Positions 24,895 to 35,681 of a DNA stretch of 64,000 bases are shown here, piece by piece; within the stretch, counting starts at the first letter, position 1; each line of letters opens with the position of its first letter. The notes beneath the pieces were generated by a model that was given only the letters and a program-made list of their open reading frames with translations, had not been told where the DNA came from and made no database searches. Location of the stretch: assembly GCF_000143535.2 (NCBI RefSeq), contig NC_037317.1, forward strand, positions 496,001 through 560,000. Reading direction: 5' to 3'. This stretch comes from Botrytis cinerea B05.10 (Eukaryota > Ascomycota > Leotiomycetes > Helotiales > Sclerotiniaceae). The position numbers and the translations under genes were made by a program.

Positions 24895-25950
24895 ATGCGG
24901 TATATTTCTCTCAATTCGGCTATTTTCCTATCCGCAAGCCTATATAGGCATGTCTTTGGGCAGGATAAAAAGGAGCAAACAGGCTACATGGAGGCATATG
25001 AGCCTGGAATGCCAATGAACCAATTTCATTTTGGGCAGGCCGAGACGCAAGAGACACTTGATATCGCAGCGGCATATCGACTTGGCGTGACTACTGACCA
25101 ACGCGTTTTTCTGGATGACGAGACGAAACAAGAACCCGAGGCGACTTTGTATGAGACGGGTATCCCTAATGGTGACCTCAAGAACTCGGACGCCTCATCC
25201 AACATGAGTGACACCCTTGGCAGCTCCGGAATGTGGGAGGCTTTGGTTTCAGCGTCGTGGCCCAGGGAAGAAGTTGCAGCTTATGAATATAGAGCAAATG
25301 GAAGACCATATAAGCTTTTGATAAATGAAGTAAAGCTCAAAATGAAGGTTATCAAGTTATGCGGTGGCTTGTTCTATGCACGCAACATCTTCTGGAAGGG
25401 CGGTATATCAGGAAATCACTTGCACCAAGACAACTACTTCAACCAAGCACAGTTCGTTGCGGGCTTGACACAGGCGACCGCTGACACCTCTTTTGGTGCT
25501 GTTGTCCGCGATAAGCCCATCGAGATTATGACTGATCGAACGAGCAGTGCATGCAGTGTAGTCTCTTCTTGGACAGACAACGGAAACTGGGGGAAGTTGG
25601 GGGACATTATGGACCATTTCATAGGGCTTTGGAGTGCACCGAAAGAAACCTGCGCTATGAGCCCGTCACATGGTAGTGGCAACGGATTGCAATGTGCTCT
25701 GCCGTGCGACCCAATCAGTCCGATATGGCTTGAGTCGACTGACAAATACCTGAGACAGGATTTTATTGCTTTTCCTGAAACAGAAAAAGCATACTCAGTA
25801 TTATATAAATTACGTGGTCGATTCAATAGTGGAGACGGTAATGGGGGGCTTAAAGCACCGACTTGGCTGAATGCCCAATGTGACGGTGATAACTTGTACT
25901 TTAAGGAAACTCCAGATGATCCGACATGGGTGGTATTCTGGAAAGAATGA
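24895..25950 (+). CDS. Secreted orphan protein
   Basis: A single uninterrupted frame of 351 residues. The first 22-23 residues form a signal peptide (basic MRY, a hydrophobic stretch, then VFGQ before a charged DKKEQ mature start). The mature protein is hydrophilic, without membrane segments, and has about seven Cys, mostly in the C-terminal half, as expected for an extracellular disulfide-bonded protein. It lacks repeats, KDEL or a GPI-type tail. No family could be recognised and no function is claimed. It stands alone between a MITE and a repeat-rich AT-rich region, a setting typical of fast-evolving accessory or host-interaction genes (inference). A TATA box precedes it. The start is supported by the signal peptide. 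Confidence 0.8.
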   Translation: MRYISLNSAIFLSASLYRHVFGQDKKEQTGYMEAYEPGMPMNQFHFGQAETQETLDIAAAYRLGVTTDQRVFLDDETKQEPEATLYETGIPNGDLKNSDASSNMSDTLGSSGMWEALVSASWPREEVAAYEYRANGRPYKLLINEVKLKMKVIKLCGGLFYARNIFWKGGISGNHLHQDNYFNQAQFVAGLTQATADTSFGAVVRDKPIEIMTDRTSSACSVVSSWTDNGNWGKLGDIMDHFIGLWSAPKETCAMSPSHGSGNGLQCALPCDPISPIWLESTDKYLRQDFIAFPETEKAYSVLYKLRGRFNSGDGNGGLKAPTWLNAQCDGDNLYFKETPDDPTWVVFWKE

Positions 25951-27790
25951 GGGATGGAAGAAATTGAAGATCAACTGATTGATAGTAAGCTTTGATTTAT
26001 CGATTGGCCAAGGTGAAGTAAGTTCGCTACAGAAGTACAATCTGTATGTTGCTGGAACAGATTATTGTCATTGTATGGAGTCCTCCGCTGAAGAAGTTTC
26101 AGCTCGGCTTACAATTACATGGCGGGTTTATATAATTATTATGCTTAGTAACCGTAGTAACCTTAGCAATTTATGACTACTTATTTTCATATCACATAGA
26201 GTGTAAGCCAGCGACGTTGCGTGCGAGTTAATCCAGATCTAATGCCTAACATCCAGTCTTCTGGAATCACGACGTGATGATGTTTTTTCGGTAGTAAAAT
26301 TGAGATGTAATGCACCTCATAATGAGCCAGGTCATATAGTGAAATGAATCACAAAATCTTAGTTTTCTATATATGATATCATTCTACAAGCTACAAATAT
26401 TTGTCTGATTTCATTTCTGAATTGCTTGAACTATCCTTTAATCTTTTTTTTTTTCAATATTCTTTTTCTTTTCTATTTGTTTATTCCATCAAATGTTTAT
26501 ATGATTGTGGCGATTGAATTTTAGGCATAGTAATAATAATGATATTGAATTGAAATTTATAATCTAAACTAAAGAATATCAGGTTGAAGAATCAAATATA
26601 GGAAAGAAGTAAAGAACTTGATCTATCTTTTATACTTCTTGTTAGCAGAGCCTAACTCAAATGATACGTGTAATTGATTTTTTTTCTTTGATTCGTTATA
26701 GTAGTCATGTTATAAATTCTTCTTTGTTTTTTCTTCTTTTTCTTAGGTCTTGTCTTTACTTTGTAAATGGTTTTAATACTTCCTTGATATTGAAAAGATT
26801 CCTCTTTAATTACTTGAAGCTCTTGAAAAGTTTAGCCGAAAAAATTTGCCCCGCTTAATTTAATCCGATGATACTTTTCTGAAAAATTCATATCCACTTC
26901 CAAAATATCCTTTTGATCTCAAACATTTTGATATTTCAGAAGAGGTTGAACACTAGTTTTATAGTTACTGCCTTTCTCAGACTATATATAGACTTCTATA
27001 ATTTTTGACTCTACTTCGTAAAGAACATTCTAATGGGTTTAAAGCTTTGTAATGCTTCAGAATGATACGAACCAAACGAATATATCAACTGGTCCTATCA
27101 GATCGTAACGTATAAATGCTTGCATCTGGGTCCACTAGACCAAACTTAATAATCTAATTGAATAATTTCAAGATAAAGATCTTGTAATGAAACAAGATAA
27201 CTGAATGAAAAATGTATATTTTCAGCAATTTCACCATGTGAGCACTACGAAACTCACTCGACTAGCCATTGGATAGCCCTAGTTATTGAATAAGGGAGAG
27301 CTATAGTCTCAGACCTACCTAGAATGTTACGAAATGCGTTCCGTGTTTAGAGATGCGTGAACCTTTTACAGATCATGTCAGGAATGATGGTTCAGAGTAC
27401 ACATCACCTCTAATTCCAAGCACTTGCTGAGCTAGAGTTTTATTAACCAAACGCTCTTCAGCCTGAGGCAATTATTTGCTAAGGAGTTTCATAGTTCCAA
27501 AAACTTTTCAGATTTCGAGAAAGAAGGAAAAATTCTGCTTCGTTCGCTAAAAATCAGGAGTCGTTACCTCATCCGAGTTTTCAAGATATCTGATTTACAA
27601 ATCTTCACAGATTCATAAGAGAACTACTCAGTGTCGTGCTATTTGTGGAATTTCACACTTCAGTCTCATTCTCAAGAATGATAAATCTCATGTCCGAGTC
27701 GTTCGAGTAGGAATTGAGTGTATATTGACCATTTGTCATCACATTTCGACAAATTGACCGCGTCTAGTTCACGTGGATCCATTAAACATT
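25951..27790. other. AT-rich gene-free DNA
   Basis: Strongly AT-rich with T and A runs (for example near 26,440-26,470) and many stops in all frames. No gene or intact transposon is visible. The composition contrasts with the flanking genes and is compatible with repeat-derived DNA mutated by repeat-induced point mutation, which needs a dinucleotide-index calculation to confirm. Confidence 0.4.
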
Positions 27791-28091
27791 ATGTTTGTAA
27801 GCAAAACAACCTAAACTTTCGTCTTGACTGTATACGCTCCACGCTAATAGATCTAACACAAGATGTTAGTAAGCAAAACAGCCTAGCTCTGTCTAGTAAC
27901 TCGCGATTAACTAGAAGTCACTGATCAATAAGCGAGAAAATTACCGTATTGCAGAATTTGACCGTTTAAGCCTGCTGCCTAGTAATGGAATAAACCGTAT
28001 CAGTGAGCAAAATAGTCGCCTTGCTTTGAGCACTCACGATATCTCACACTAATGGGTTAGATACAAGATGTTAGTAAGCAAAACAGCCTAG
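27791..28091. repeat. Degenerate tandem satellite, period about 68 bp
   Basis: The word GTAAGCAAAACA(A/G)CCTA recurs near 27797, 27869 and 28074, with a worn copy (GTGAGCAAAATAGTCGCCT) near 28002. The best pair, at 27861-27886 and 28066-28091, is identical over 26 bp and 205 bp apart, about three periods of 68 bp. Differences between copies are largely C/T or G/A. Confidence 0.5.
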
Positions 28092-28679
28092 TCTCTCGCT
28101 TGTAGCCGTATTGAATCTCGGTTAGCTTGTATTGGAAAGTATACGGCATCGCTACTGTACTTCCGCGCTTATTCATTCTGACGCGCGGTAAATCACCGTG
28201 ACAAGAAATAAACAGCTTTGCTACCGTATTTTACAGATTAAACCCACCAAAAGTCACGCTAAAACTTGAAAAATGGAAGAAACACATGAGAAACCATGAC
28301 CGTAAACCAAATATACCTAGAACTGATTATCTAAGCTTGAAACCGTAAACAGTCACGTACGGCGCCGCGACTGTTCTGATTTCGCGAGCAGGAAATTGCA
28401 CATTTCTCATTTGCTTATAAGGGTTTTTTGTGCCCACTGAAATTCTCTTTCCTTTTTACTCGTTACCAAACACTCTCGAGAAGTTGAAACTTTACAAGTA
28501 CCAACGACTCCTCTCAAACTTTCTCTCAAAAACTCTCACAAACTCTCACAAACTCTCAATTGACATCGACTTTGAATTCAACCAAAACAATTCAAACTCC
28601 ACCAATCAAAACAATTACAATTCCATCAACGGAAGCACCTACGAACCATCCAAGAAACATCCACGAATCATCATCCAAG
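28092..28679 (+). promoter_or_regulatory. Upstream region of the IBR-domain gene
   Basis: Non-coding. A TTATAAGG word at 28415 could be the TATA element. Between 28,530 and 28,560 the leader has three ACTCTCACAA-type repeats, and from there to the ATG it is C/A-rich, as in well-translated fungal leaders. The frame is open back to 28560 but contains no ATG before 28680. Confidence 0.4.
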
Positions 28680-30116
28680 ATGTCAGGTTCCTTCGCTGTT
28701 GATAACGCCACCGCTCAATTCACCTTCCAATTGAAGCCACCCGCTGCCAACAATAACAGCGCTCCAGGCAATGTCGCTGGATCTGCAAAGCCAATTTTCA
28801 ACTTCACCGACCCCCTATCCAACCAACTAAGACATCTGCATTTGGATTTAGGGGAACATCTTTCCAAAGAACTCGGAGATTTGAATTTTGCTGGAGAGCA
28901 ACCAGCTTTCATGGCTGGCACAAAGTCGAGCATCAACTCTCATGATGCTAACGAATTCGACCAAGATTTCGAAGCAGCCTGGGGGGAGCAAGCTTCCCAA
29001 AAAACCGCTCCCCAGTTTGACATTCAACTTGCAATGCAGCAAGGTATGACAGTCAAGTGTGTGAAGTGCAGAACTATGAACACACATGGAGTTTCGCAAG
29101 TTTGGTTGCCCAATTCCAGCCAGCCACGACTCATCGCTCCAAATTCAGCGAACACAAAGAGTCATTTGCACATCGGTGCATGCGCCAAGTGCAATTTCGG
29201 AACTTGCTTGGCTTGTGGTGTAGCTCCTCATTTGAAGGAATGCACCTTCTCCGATTCTCGGGCAGCTTGGGAGGCCTTATGTTCTGTCGACGAGGCTATA
29301 ATCAACTTCCATACCGAGTCGCCACATCTACCAATAAACCACGCAACCAGAGAAATCCTTCCCGCTCTCTTGCAATGTCTAAAGACCCTCAACACCACGG
29401 TTGCTAGAAACGGAGCACTAACTTTTGGATTCGACCAACTTCTCCGAAAGAGCATGCTTCTAGATGTTGTTGCGGATTTCATGCGAGACATGACTGTGCA
29501 AAACATGGAACTGACTCCACTCCTAATCCAAATCCTGGAGTTCTTGCACATGTTGGCGGAAAACATTACAACCCGCAATTTGTTCTTCGAAAGGCGACAA
29601 GTCCTAAAGGCGGCATCACCAGGTCTTCGAACATTGGCCTTTCCTTTGGTCCTTCTTCCCGTCCAGCAAGTATCTTCATACAACTGGAACGATCAAAACG
29701 CCAAAAGCTTCACCCTTTGGCCAGTATTGCAAAGATGCCTGAAGGTCGCCCAGCAATACATGCATGAAAACAACGATGATGTTTGGTCTGGGGCTCTAGT
29801 TGCTCTCGCTCAGAGAGTTCCTGATGTGTATGCGTTGGTGGCAAGCTCGGTGCCACAAAAGCCCTTGAAGCTCATGTACACACACTATACTCAACATGAG
29901 TTAGGATACGCCATCGGTTTGAGAGAACTGTTCGCGGTTGCGGTGGCTAAGAAAGCTGAAGCTAAGAAAGTAGCTGTCCAAGAAGACACCAGCAGCATGG
30001 AAACTGAACCACCACTCAAGAAGCGTGGTCGTGCTCGTGCTTGGACTGAAGTCCAGGGCAGCAATGGGGGTGATGCAGGCTGGACAGGAAAGAGAAGAAC
30101 TGCCGGCAAGAGATAG
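28680..30116 (+). CDS. IBR-type (C6HC) zinc-finger protein without RING domains
   Basis: A single exon of 478 residues; the first in-frame ATG is at 28680. The N-terminal 120 residues are low-complexity and acidic. Residues 127-188 hold C127-x2-C130, then C168-x2-C171-x4-C176-x2-C179-x4-H184-x3-C188, very close to the in-between-RING (IBR/BRcat) zinc consensus of RBR ubiquitin ligases. No flanking RING1 or RING2 is present, so catalytic Cys-based ligase activity is not predicted. Residues 200-430 are helical and leucine-rich, possibly an armadillo-like fold (AENITTRNLFFE, LGYAIGLRELF). The tail is Lys/Arg-rich (PLKKRGRAR), a likely nuclear localisation signal. The role may be ubiquitin binding or assembly in the nucleus; this is inference. 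Confidence 0.85.
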   Translation: MSGSFAVDNATAQFTFQLKPPAANNNSAPGNVAGSAKPIFNFTDPLSNQLRHLHLDLGEHLSKELGDLNFAGEQPAFMAGTKSSINSHDANEFDQDFEAAWGEQASQKTAPQFDIQLAMQQGMTVKCVKCRTMNTHGVSQVWLPNSSQPRLIAPNSANTKSHLHIGACAKCNFGTCLACGVAPHLKECTFSDSRAAWEALCSVDEAIINFHTESPHLPINHATREILPALLQCLKTLNTTVARNGALTFGFDQLLRKSMLLDVVADFMRDMTVQNMELTPLLIQILEFLHMLAENITTRNLFFERRQVLKAASPGLRTLAFPLVLLPVQQVSSYNWNDQNAKSFTLWPVLQRCLKVAQQYMHENNDDVWSGALVALAQRVPDVYALVASSVPQKPLKLMYTHYTQHELGYAIGLRELFAVAVAKKAEAKKVAVQEDTSSMETEPPLKKRGRARAWTEVQGSNGGDAGWTGKRRTAGKR

Positions 30117-31466
30117 ATGATCTTGCAGGATGGAGGCAGGGGGGTGGAGAAAGATGGCTGGCCACATAGCAGTGTGTGGTGGTAGTCATAGGAATCGTTA
30201 GAAACATTATTATCTATGTGTTCGGATAAGGGTAGCTCATCAAGAAATGACTGCCGGGGATATACTTATTACTACTCATCATTATGAATGAATGATATAA
30301 TATGTCTGGAGACTATGTAGGAATTTACAACAAAAACTTCTCAAAATATTATAGATGCAAATGAATGTGACCAAGTGAACGTGATAAAACAAACTGCTGA
30401 TATCCTGAATGAGTAGAAATGAATTAAAAATGCTGTGAAGTGAAAATGCTATGAATTGAAATCTTGATATTATTTTGAGGATGAAGTGAAGTTTGCCTAA
30501 TATTAAAAAAGAGATTTCTTGTATCGCGTGAATGCATAACATAGAGCTTTTTCAGAAGCGAATTCCGTATCTTTGGAATCCCTGGAACTACTAACCTAGC
30601 AAAGTTTAATCAGGAGAATACCATAATTTCTCTAAAGAAAAGTGGGGTATGTACCCTTCCTCTTTCCAAATTCTTATAAGGTACTACTAAAAGATTTCTC
30701 CTTATACTTCGGCAGTGGCTTTTGATCGCTAAAGCCATCAGACTACCGAAATTTTCCCATTATTTCAAGTAATGTGGAAGTAAAAACCTTGGTGGTTCTT
30801 CGCTATGCATCATAACAAAAAAAAAGCGAGGACAGGACAGGCGCTATCTCGTGCAGTAATGTGAACCAAAAACATTTCAAGATTCGACCTCCATGAACCA
30901 TACCAAACCAGACTTGTCCGTTGCTCTTTTAAGCGAGTGATACATTCCGCCAAAAGGGGTCTAGTAACTACATTTGATTTATGTACATTTCAACAGCTTA
31001 ATAGCACAAGTAAAACACAATTTTGCGCTATTGTCCGCAAGAAAATTAGCGCAAATAGAGAATGAACAAATATTAAAGTAAACATGATGATATAATTGAT
31101 TTGATCTCGGAAAATGATTGTAATTATCGCCTTGGTATTTAAGAATGATGTTCTTCGCTTAGCTCCCCGGAAGTCGTTGGAAATCCGAAACGGTTATCTC
31201 CTGAGCGAATGATTTCAACTGCACTTGCCATTTTAACTACCGCGCCAAGGGCACAGCTCGAAGAAAATTGAAAGACTGGATTTCGTTGTTCTCTAGGGCG
31301 ACTGAAGACAATAAGTGCAACAAACAGGTAAAATTGTGGAAGAAAAGCCGATCATTATGCAATCACTGCACACTTTCTTGCTTCTAGCGCTGACTCATAA
31401 ATGCAAAATTCAGGAACTAGATTTCAATTAATAAGTACGAGTTAAATACCCGAATCTATGATTAAA
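30117..31466. other. Intergenic, 3' flanks of convergent genes
   Basis: No gene recognised. The first 300 bp are 3' flank of the plus-strand IBR gene, and the right end is 3' flank of the minus-strand DUF1308 gene. The sequence is AT-rich with scattered stops. Confidence 0.4.
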
Positions 31467-33045
31467 TTATTCTTTGACTCCCCGCCGCTGTTTTTCTTTT
31501 CCCACAAGAGATCGTGCCATTGGAGACAGCCAGATGTATGGCCCCTGAACGTCCATAGAACCTCTGTTTGCTTCAATCGTAGCCTCGATTTCTTTAGCAA
31601 CAACACGATTGCTGCTAATTGTTGTCAATCCAGACGCCCAACCGTACAAAAATACGGACTGATTGACACCAGTCAGAACTTTTGAGACGTTATTAACGAC
31701 ATCAGGAAGCTCGGACTTGATATTGGATACATCCACATCAACTATGGCAATTGGTAATTGCCATTCCAAAGGAATGCTGTACTCGGAAAGCTTTTGAAAT
31801 TCCTCTGCTAGCTGATCTCTTGTCGACTCATGATTGAATCCAAAAATCAATTCCATTCTTTTCCTTTCGGTGTCTGTTCCAATTGTATCTATGATCTCTT
31901 GGGCTCTTGCGACTGCCTCACGAGTACATATGAGCTTTCTGGCACCGCATGCGGGCCAAACAATACTAGGTAAGAGCTTGTCTTCGCTTTCCATTTCCAT
32001 TTGCTTAATCAAAAACCGGTGATGCCAGTCTTTTGATTCAACTTGGCCATGTGAAAGACTGGATATTGCGTAATTAGCAAAGAAGTAAATGGCTGACCGT
32101 TCTGGGAGGAAAATGGGTGCACCCATCACGGGACACAACATCTTTTACTTACTCACTAATAAATGCGAAGATCATTGTACAATCAACGTTGAGGGTTTCG
32201 GAGAATTTCTCAAATGGGTCTACTACCATACGCTGGAGTACTGTCGATATCTCAAGGCTTCTAGGGATATCTTCAAATAGCTGCACAGTAACTCCCAATG
32301 CCCGAATACCTTGTAAAACACTTGCCACTTGTTTGGGACAGTCTCTTGTGAGTCTAGGAAGTACCATACGGACTGATGGATACCGGTATTTGGTTCTGGC
32401 CAACTTAGAAGCTTCTACGAGCAACTTGGCCTGCTTTAAAAGGCCTTCTGACTCATCGTCTGAGTCTAATCGAGCAAAATCTTCACCCTCATCATCAGTT
32501 GAATCGTCTTCGGCCCAGCCGGCCTTGGCTAGATCAAATATCATCCTCCGAGCAGTAATTGTATTGACTTTGACCCATTCAAGATCTTCTCCAGCCACAA
32601 CATCGACTTCCACACTTTTGATATTCCTCTGCGCCGAGAGATCACCCCGTTTAGATTTGAGCAAATTTTGACCAGTGGTCCAAAAGAAACGTTTTCTCAA
32701 AGCTGTAATACCTTTACAACCCTTTGCTGTATTCCAAACAGCGGAATAGAATGGAAAGTTCGAAGAGCTAACTGTATGGGCCACCTTTTCATCTTCCGGG
32801 TCTAAGTTTGCAAGTTTTGTTAAAGATTTGATCTCAGATTGGAGATTCGTTGAGAAGTGTCTCAGTTCAACTGTCTTGTCCTGCCTTCGCTCTTTCAGAA
32901 GAGCCTTGAATTGTTCGAGTTCCGCCATCAGATCTTGAGATTTCTGAAGTAAATCTTTCACTGATCTCTCCGAGTTGGGCTCAGGATCCGATAACTTCAT
33001 AGCGGCCATACTTTCGGCGATAGTATTACCATTAAATGTAGCCAT
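31467..33045 (-). CDS. DUF1308 (UPF0415/C7orf25-like) protein
   Basis: Two exons on the minus strand, 33045-32153 and 32058-31467, give 494 residues. The 94-bp intron uses GTAAGT and ATATCCAG, with a GCTAAT branch point. This choice restores FAFISDLSHG, the most conserved element of the DUF1308 family; an overlapping GTGAGT donor four bases upstream would not. The preferred ATG is in ACCACCATGG. The frame is open farther upstream, but only from a non-ATG codon. The N-terminal third has a coiled-coil-like segment (QDLMAELEQFKALLKERR). The middle has an acidic linker DDSTDDEGED. The C-terminal half is the DUF1308 domain, thought to have a PIN-nuclease-like fold in related proteins (recalled, not tested). 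Cellular role unknown. It shares a 446-bp divergent promoter with the J-protein gene. Confidence 0.8.
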
Positions 33046-33491
33046 GGTGGTAAGATCTTCTGTGAGAAAGGTGCTTACAGACGAAGGCAATTTCTAAAGA
33101 GTGTCACGTGCACTAGCTTCATGAAATCTTGAGAGTAAGAGGCGTACGATAGAATGGAGTGAATTTGCAAGTCTGAATTCCCTTGTCCAAAGGTCTGTAT
33201 TGCAGTATTGCAGTATATTTATTCATGACCTCCCGGTGAATGACTCTTCCAAAAAAGATATTGTCAAGACTAGCGGCTAAGTATCGGGTAAATTGTCCTT
33301 GTAGTCTCGCTCTAGCCTTACCAAATCTCCAAAAAGTCCATCATCAAATCTACAAAAATTACAACCACAATTTCTACAATTACAAAATCCACCAATACTT
33401 TTCCCATTTACCCTTCCCAATCGCAGAAAAATACAGTGCAACGCCATATTAGGACCAATCATAATTTTTCTCTTCAGCAACAATAATCGCG
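33046..33491. promoter_or_regulatory. Divergent promoter between DUF1308 and J-protein genes
   Basis: A 446-bp intergenic region between two divergent starts. It contains C/T- and C/A-rich leader-like DNA next to the plus-strand gene and CACGTG at 33106-33111, an E-box-like bHLH site. Co-regulation of the two genes is possible but only inferred from the arrangement. Confidence 0.4.
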
Positions 33492-34307
33492 ATGCCCTCC
33501 GACGACTTGACGAAATGGATAACCTCCGAAGTCGACTTTTACACGCTCCTAGGCATCACCCCCGAATCTTTCAGCGTCTCAGAACTCCGTCGCGCATATC
33601 GTAAAACAGCCTTACTCTACCATCCGGACAAGCTAGGAGACGCCTTTGACCCAGATAAATACGAGCAATTCCAGGCCGCGCATGATGTACTCGCGGAACC
33701 AGAACTAAAACAGAAGTACGACAACTATCGCAATGCGCGCGTGCAGAAACAAAAAGCTGCTGCGTTATTTGAGGGGAAGAGAAGGAGTATGAAGGAGGAC
33801 TTGGAGGCGAGGGAACGAGGGGGAAGCCTGGGGAAGAGGAGTAGAGAGGATGAAGAAATGGATGCAGAAATTAAAAGGTTGGCTGAGGAGGGCAGGAAGA
33901 GGAGGGCGAAGAGGCAAAGTATGCCTTTGCAGAGGGAGAGTACGCCTCCGCAGAAGGAGAGTATTCCCAAAGAATCAGATGATGATAAAATAGCACGCCT
34001 CGAACAACAAATTGCCGCCGCCAAAGCAAAACGTAAAGCCGAGAAAAAAGTCAAATGCTCGACACCAAATAAGACATTCAATGACAAGAAATCTGGCGAT
34101 TTTGAATATTCGACTCCACAACCGAAATTCAGAGACTCTAAGTCAACATCTACTCCATCTACAGCTCCACCTAAGTATTCCTTTTCGTCCGTTGGGTCAA
34201 AAAAGGTGGGAAATGATTTCTCGTCTACCATGGAGATGTTAAGAGAAGCGGGGAAGAAGGGAGTGGAGGCACCCAAATCAGATATACAGTCCACTCTGGA
34301 CATTTAA
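33492..34307 (+). CDS. cwf23: J-domain splicing factor, Cwf23/Cwc23 type
   Basis: A single exon of 271 residues. Residues 15-77 form a J domain beginning VDFYTLLGI, with the essential HPD at 44-46, so it should stimulate an Hsp70. The J domain is followed by a long charged helix (RKRRAKRQ, KIARLEQQIAAAKAKRK) and a Ser/Thr/Pro-rich tail ending in MLREAGKK. This architecture matches fungal Cwf23/Cwc23, a component associated with the Prp19/CDC5 spliceosome that helps spliceosome disassembly with Prp43 in yeast (family knowledge). The RRM found in animal DNAJC17 is not evident. The gene is divergent from the DUF1308 gene and convergent with IBA57, whose stop lies 138 bp downstream. Confidence 0.85.
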   Translation: MPSDDLTKWITSEVDFYTLLGITPESFSVSELRRAYRKTALLYHPDKLGDAFDPDKYEQFQAAHDVLAEPELKQKYDNYRNARVQKQKAAALFEGKRRSMKEDLEARERGGSLGKRSREDEEMDAEIKRLAEEGRKRRAKRQSMPLQRESTPPQKESIPKESDDDKIARLEQQIAAAKAKRKAEKKVKCSTPNKTFNDKKSGDFEYSTPQPKFRDSKSTSTPSTAPPKYSFSSVGSKKVGNDFSSTMEMLREAGKKGVEAPKSDIQSTLDI

Positions 34308-34445
34308 TCGACTTCCAACATTCTATGAGGTTCTGATATCTAGTGGCGTTCAGATATCCCAGGGCGGATGATGCACATTTTAAATTTAGCATGGCGTTGA
34401 GGATAATTATATAGTAATGATAATAAAGTAATGCCTATGATGCAT

Positions 34446-35681
34446 CTACGTCTCAATCCAAGCAGGTGGAAAAGCTCTGACACTGATATTTCTCGAATCT
34501 CCCTCCTCCTCATTCTTCGCCTCTACCACAAATTCCTCCCCGGCATCCCCCTCCTTCTCATGTCCCTCCAACATCCACTTACCCATCTCATCCAACCTTG
34601 CCAACCCCAAACCTACATTGCCCACTCCACTCAACCATTTTCCTACCGGTCTCTTTCCACCCACCTTCTTGATATTTTCACTTCCCCTCAAACAACTCGC
34701 CAAGTCACCTCCTTTATACTCCAGTTCTCCTAATCCAGGCATTGTTTCCCCTTCGGGAACCAACATCATAGGTATAATCCTCTTCCTAATCACTCCTGTG
34801 TGATGCGTCCTAATCGTCAATTCCTGACCTACATAGCAACCCTTCCCATAGTCAATACCTCCCATAGCATCCATATTACTTTCTTGCGGCAGCGCACTCT
34901 CCCTCAGTATCTCATCCTGGCCTTCGGGAACCCCAATCAGATATCTCCGAACTCTATATATTTCCTCCTCTTGCACCTTCACTTCCTCATCTATATTCTT
35001 CAAATCCCTTTGTAAATCCCATTCCCTATCCGCCACAATTCTCTTTCCCATCTCGGGTGCCCTATGATCCGCCACCATAATACCAGTCCCTTCTTTCATT
35101 TCAACCCCCTCTTCAACGCCCCAACAACTATAAATTCCCATCTCTTCCTCGCCCACAACTTCAACCTCGAATTTCGCACGCATCCTATATCTCTTAATAT
35201 GTTTCGCCAATACTTCGACTTCCTTCGCATCAACTTCGATCAACCAATTTTCTCCCTCTTTTCCCTTTCCGCCATATTTCCCTCTATCCGCATACAGATC
35301 CTTATAGATCCAAACATCATTTAATACCCTTCCCTTCGCATTCAAAAACGCAGAATAGAACCCCTTCTTATCCGAATTTAACCCCTCTTTATAAATATCA
35401 TTCGTGATGACTCCCTGCAGATATTTCATCGAATCTGGCCCTCTCAAGGAAATAAGTCTACGACTCGAAAGACGCGTGATGCCTTTCTTGGCTAAGTTAT
35501 GGAATCCAGATTGGACCTGAGATTTAGTTGACGCGGTCAAGGAGCTTGCAGATGAGGTAGGAGTAGAAGAGTATTTGCGAATCCTCGGTACCGCATGGGC
35601 GGAGCAGAAGTTACATATATATGCTGTTGCAGGAACAGTAATTGGTCTTTTTGACATGATTTTTGATATTGGCTTCATCAT
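34446..35681 (-). CDS. IBA57: Mitochondrial iron-sulfur assembly protein IBA57 (CAF17)
   Basis: A single exon of 411 residues on the minus strand. The diagnostic motif KGCYVGQEL is followed by TIRTHHTGVIRKR, as in the GcvT-related YgfZ/IBA57 family. The N terminus (about 50 residues) is rich in Arg, Ser and Thr with few acids, a typical mitochondrial presequence. The conserved start of the fold, SLRGPDSMKYLQGVITND, follows near residue 80. In yeast and humans IBA57 acts with ISA1/ISA2 in the mitochondrial matrix to make [4Fe-4S] clusters for aconitase, lipoate synthase and others. Two ATGs in tandem open the frame at 35681; the first is chosen. Fungal-specific acidic insertions are present between conserved blocks. 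The gene appears intact. Confidence 0.93.
   Translation of the reverse strand: MMKPISKIMSKRPITVPATAYICNFCSAHAVPRIRKYSSTPTSSASSLTASTKSQVQSGFHNLAKKGITRLSSRRLISLRGPDSMKYLQGVITNDIYKEGLNSDKKGFYSAFLNAKGRVLNDVWIYKDLYADRGKYGGKGKEGENWLIEVDAKEVEVLAKHIKRYRMRAKFEVEVVGEEEMGIYSCWGVEEGVEMKEGTGIMVADHRAPEMGKRIVADREWDLQRDLKNIDEEVKVQEEEIYRVRRYLIGVPEGQDEILRESALPQESNMDAMGGIDYGKGCYVGQELTIRTHHTGVIRKRIIPMMLVPEGETMPGLGELEYKGGDLASCLRGSENIKKVGGKRPVGKWLSGVGNVGLGLARLDEMGKWMLEGHEKEGDAGEEFVVEAKNEEEGDSRNISVRAFPPAWIET

Noticed and set aside
27791..28091. CRISPR-like array
   Set aside because: The spacing is a degenerate satellite, repeats are worn, and the organism is eukaryotic.
32140..32157. Alternative GTGAGT donor for the DUF1308 gene
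   Set aside because: Using it with the acceptors examined does not restore the conserved ISDLSHG motif; the GTAAGT donor four bases on does.
33725..34303. 192-codon minus-strand frame opposite the J-protein gene
   Set aside because: Antisense shadow of Lys/Glu-rich codons, giving a Leu/Ser-rich product without a motif.
34431..35324. Plus-strand frames over IBA57
   Set aside because: Antisense shadows of the IBA57 coding sequence.
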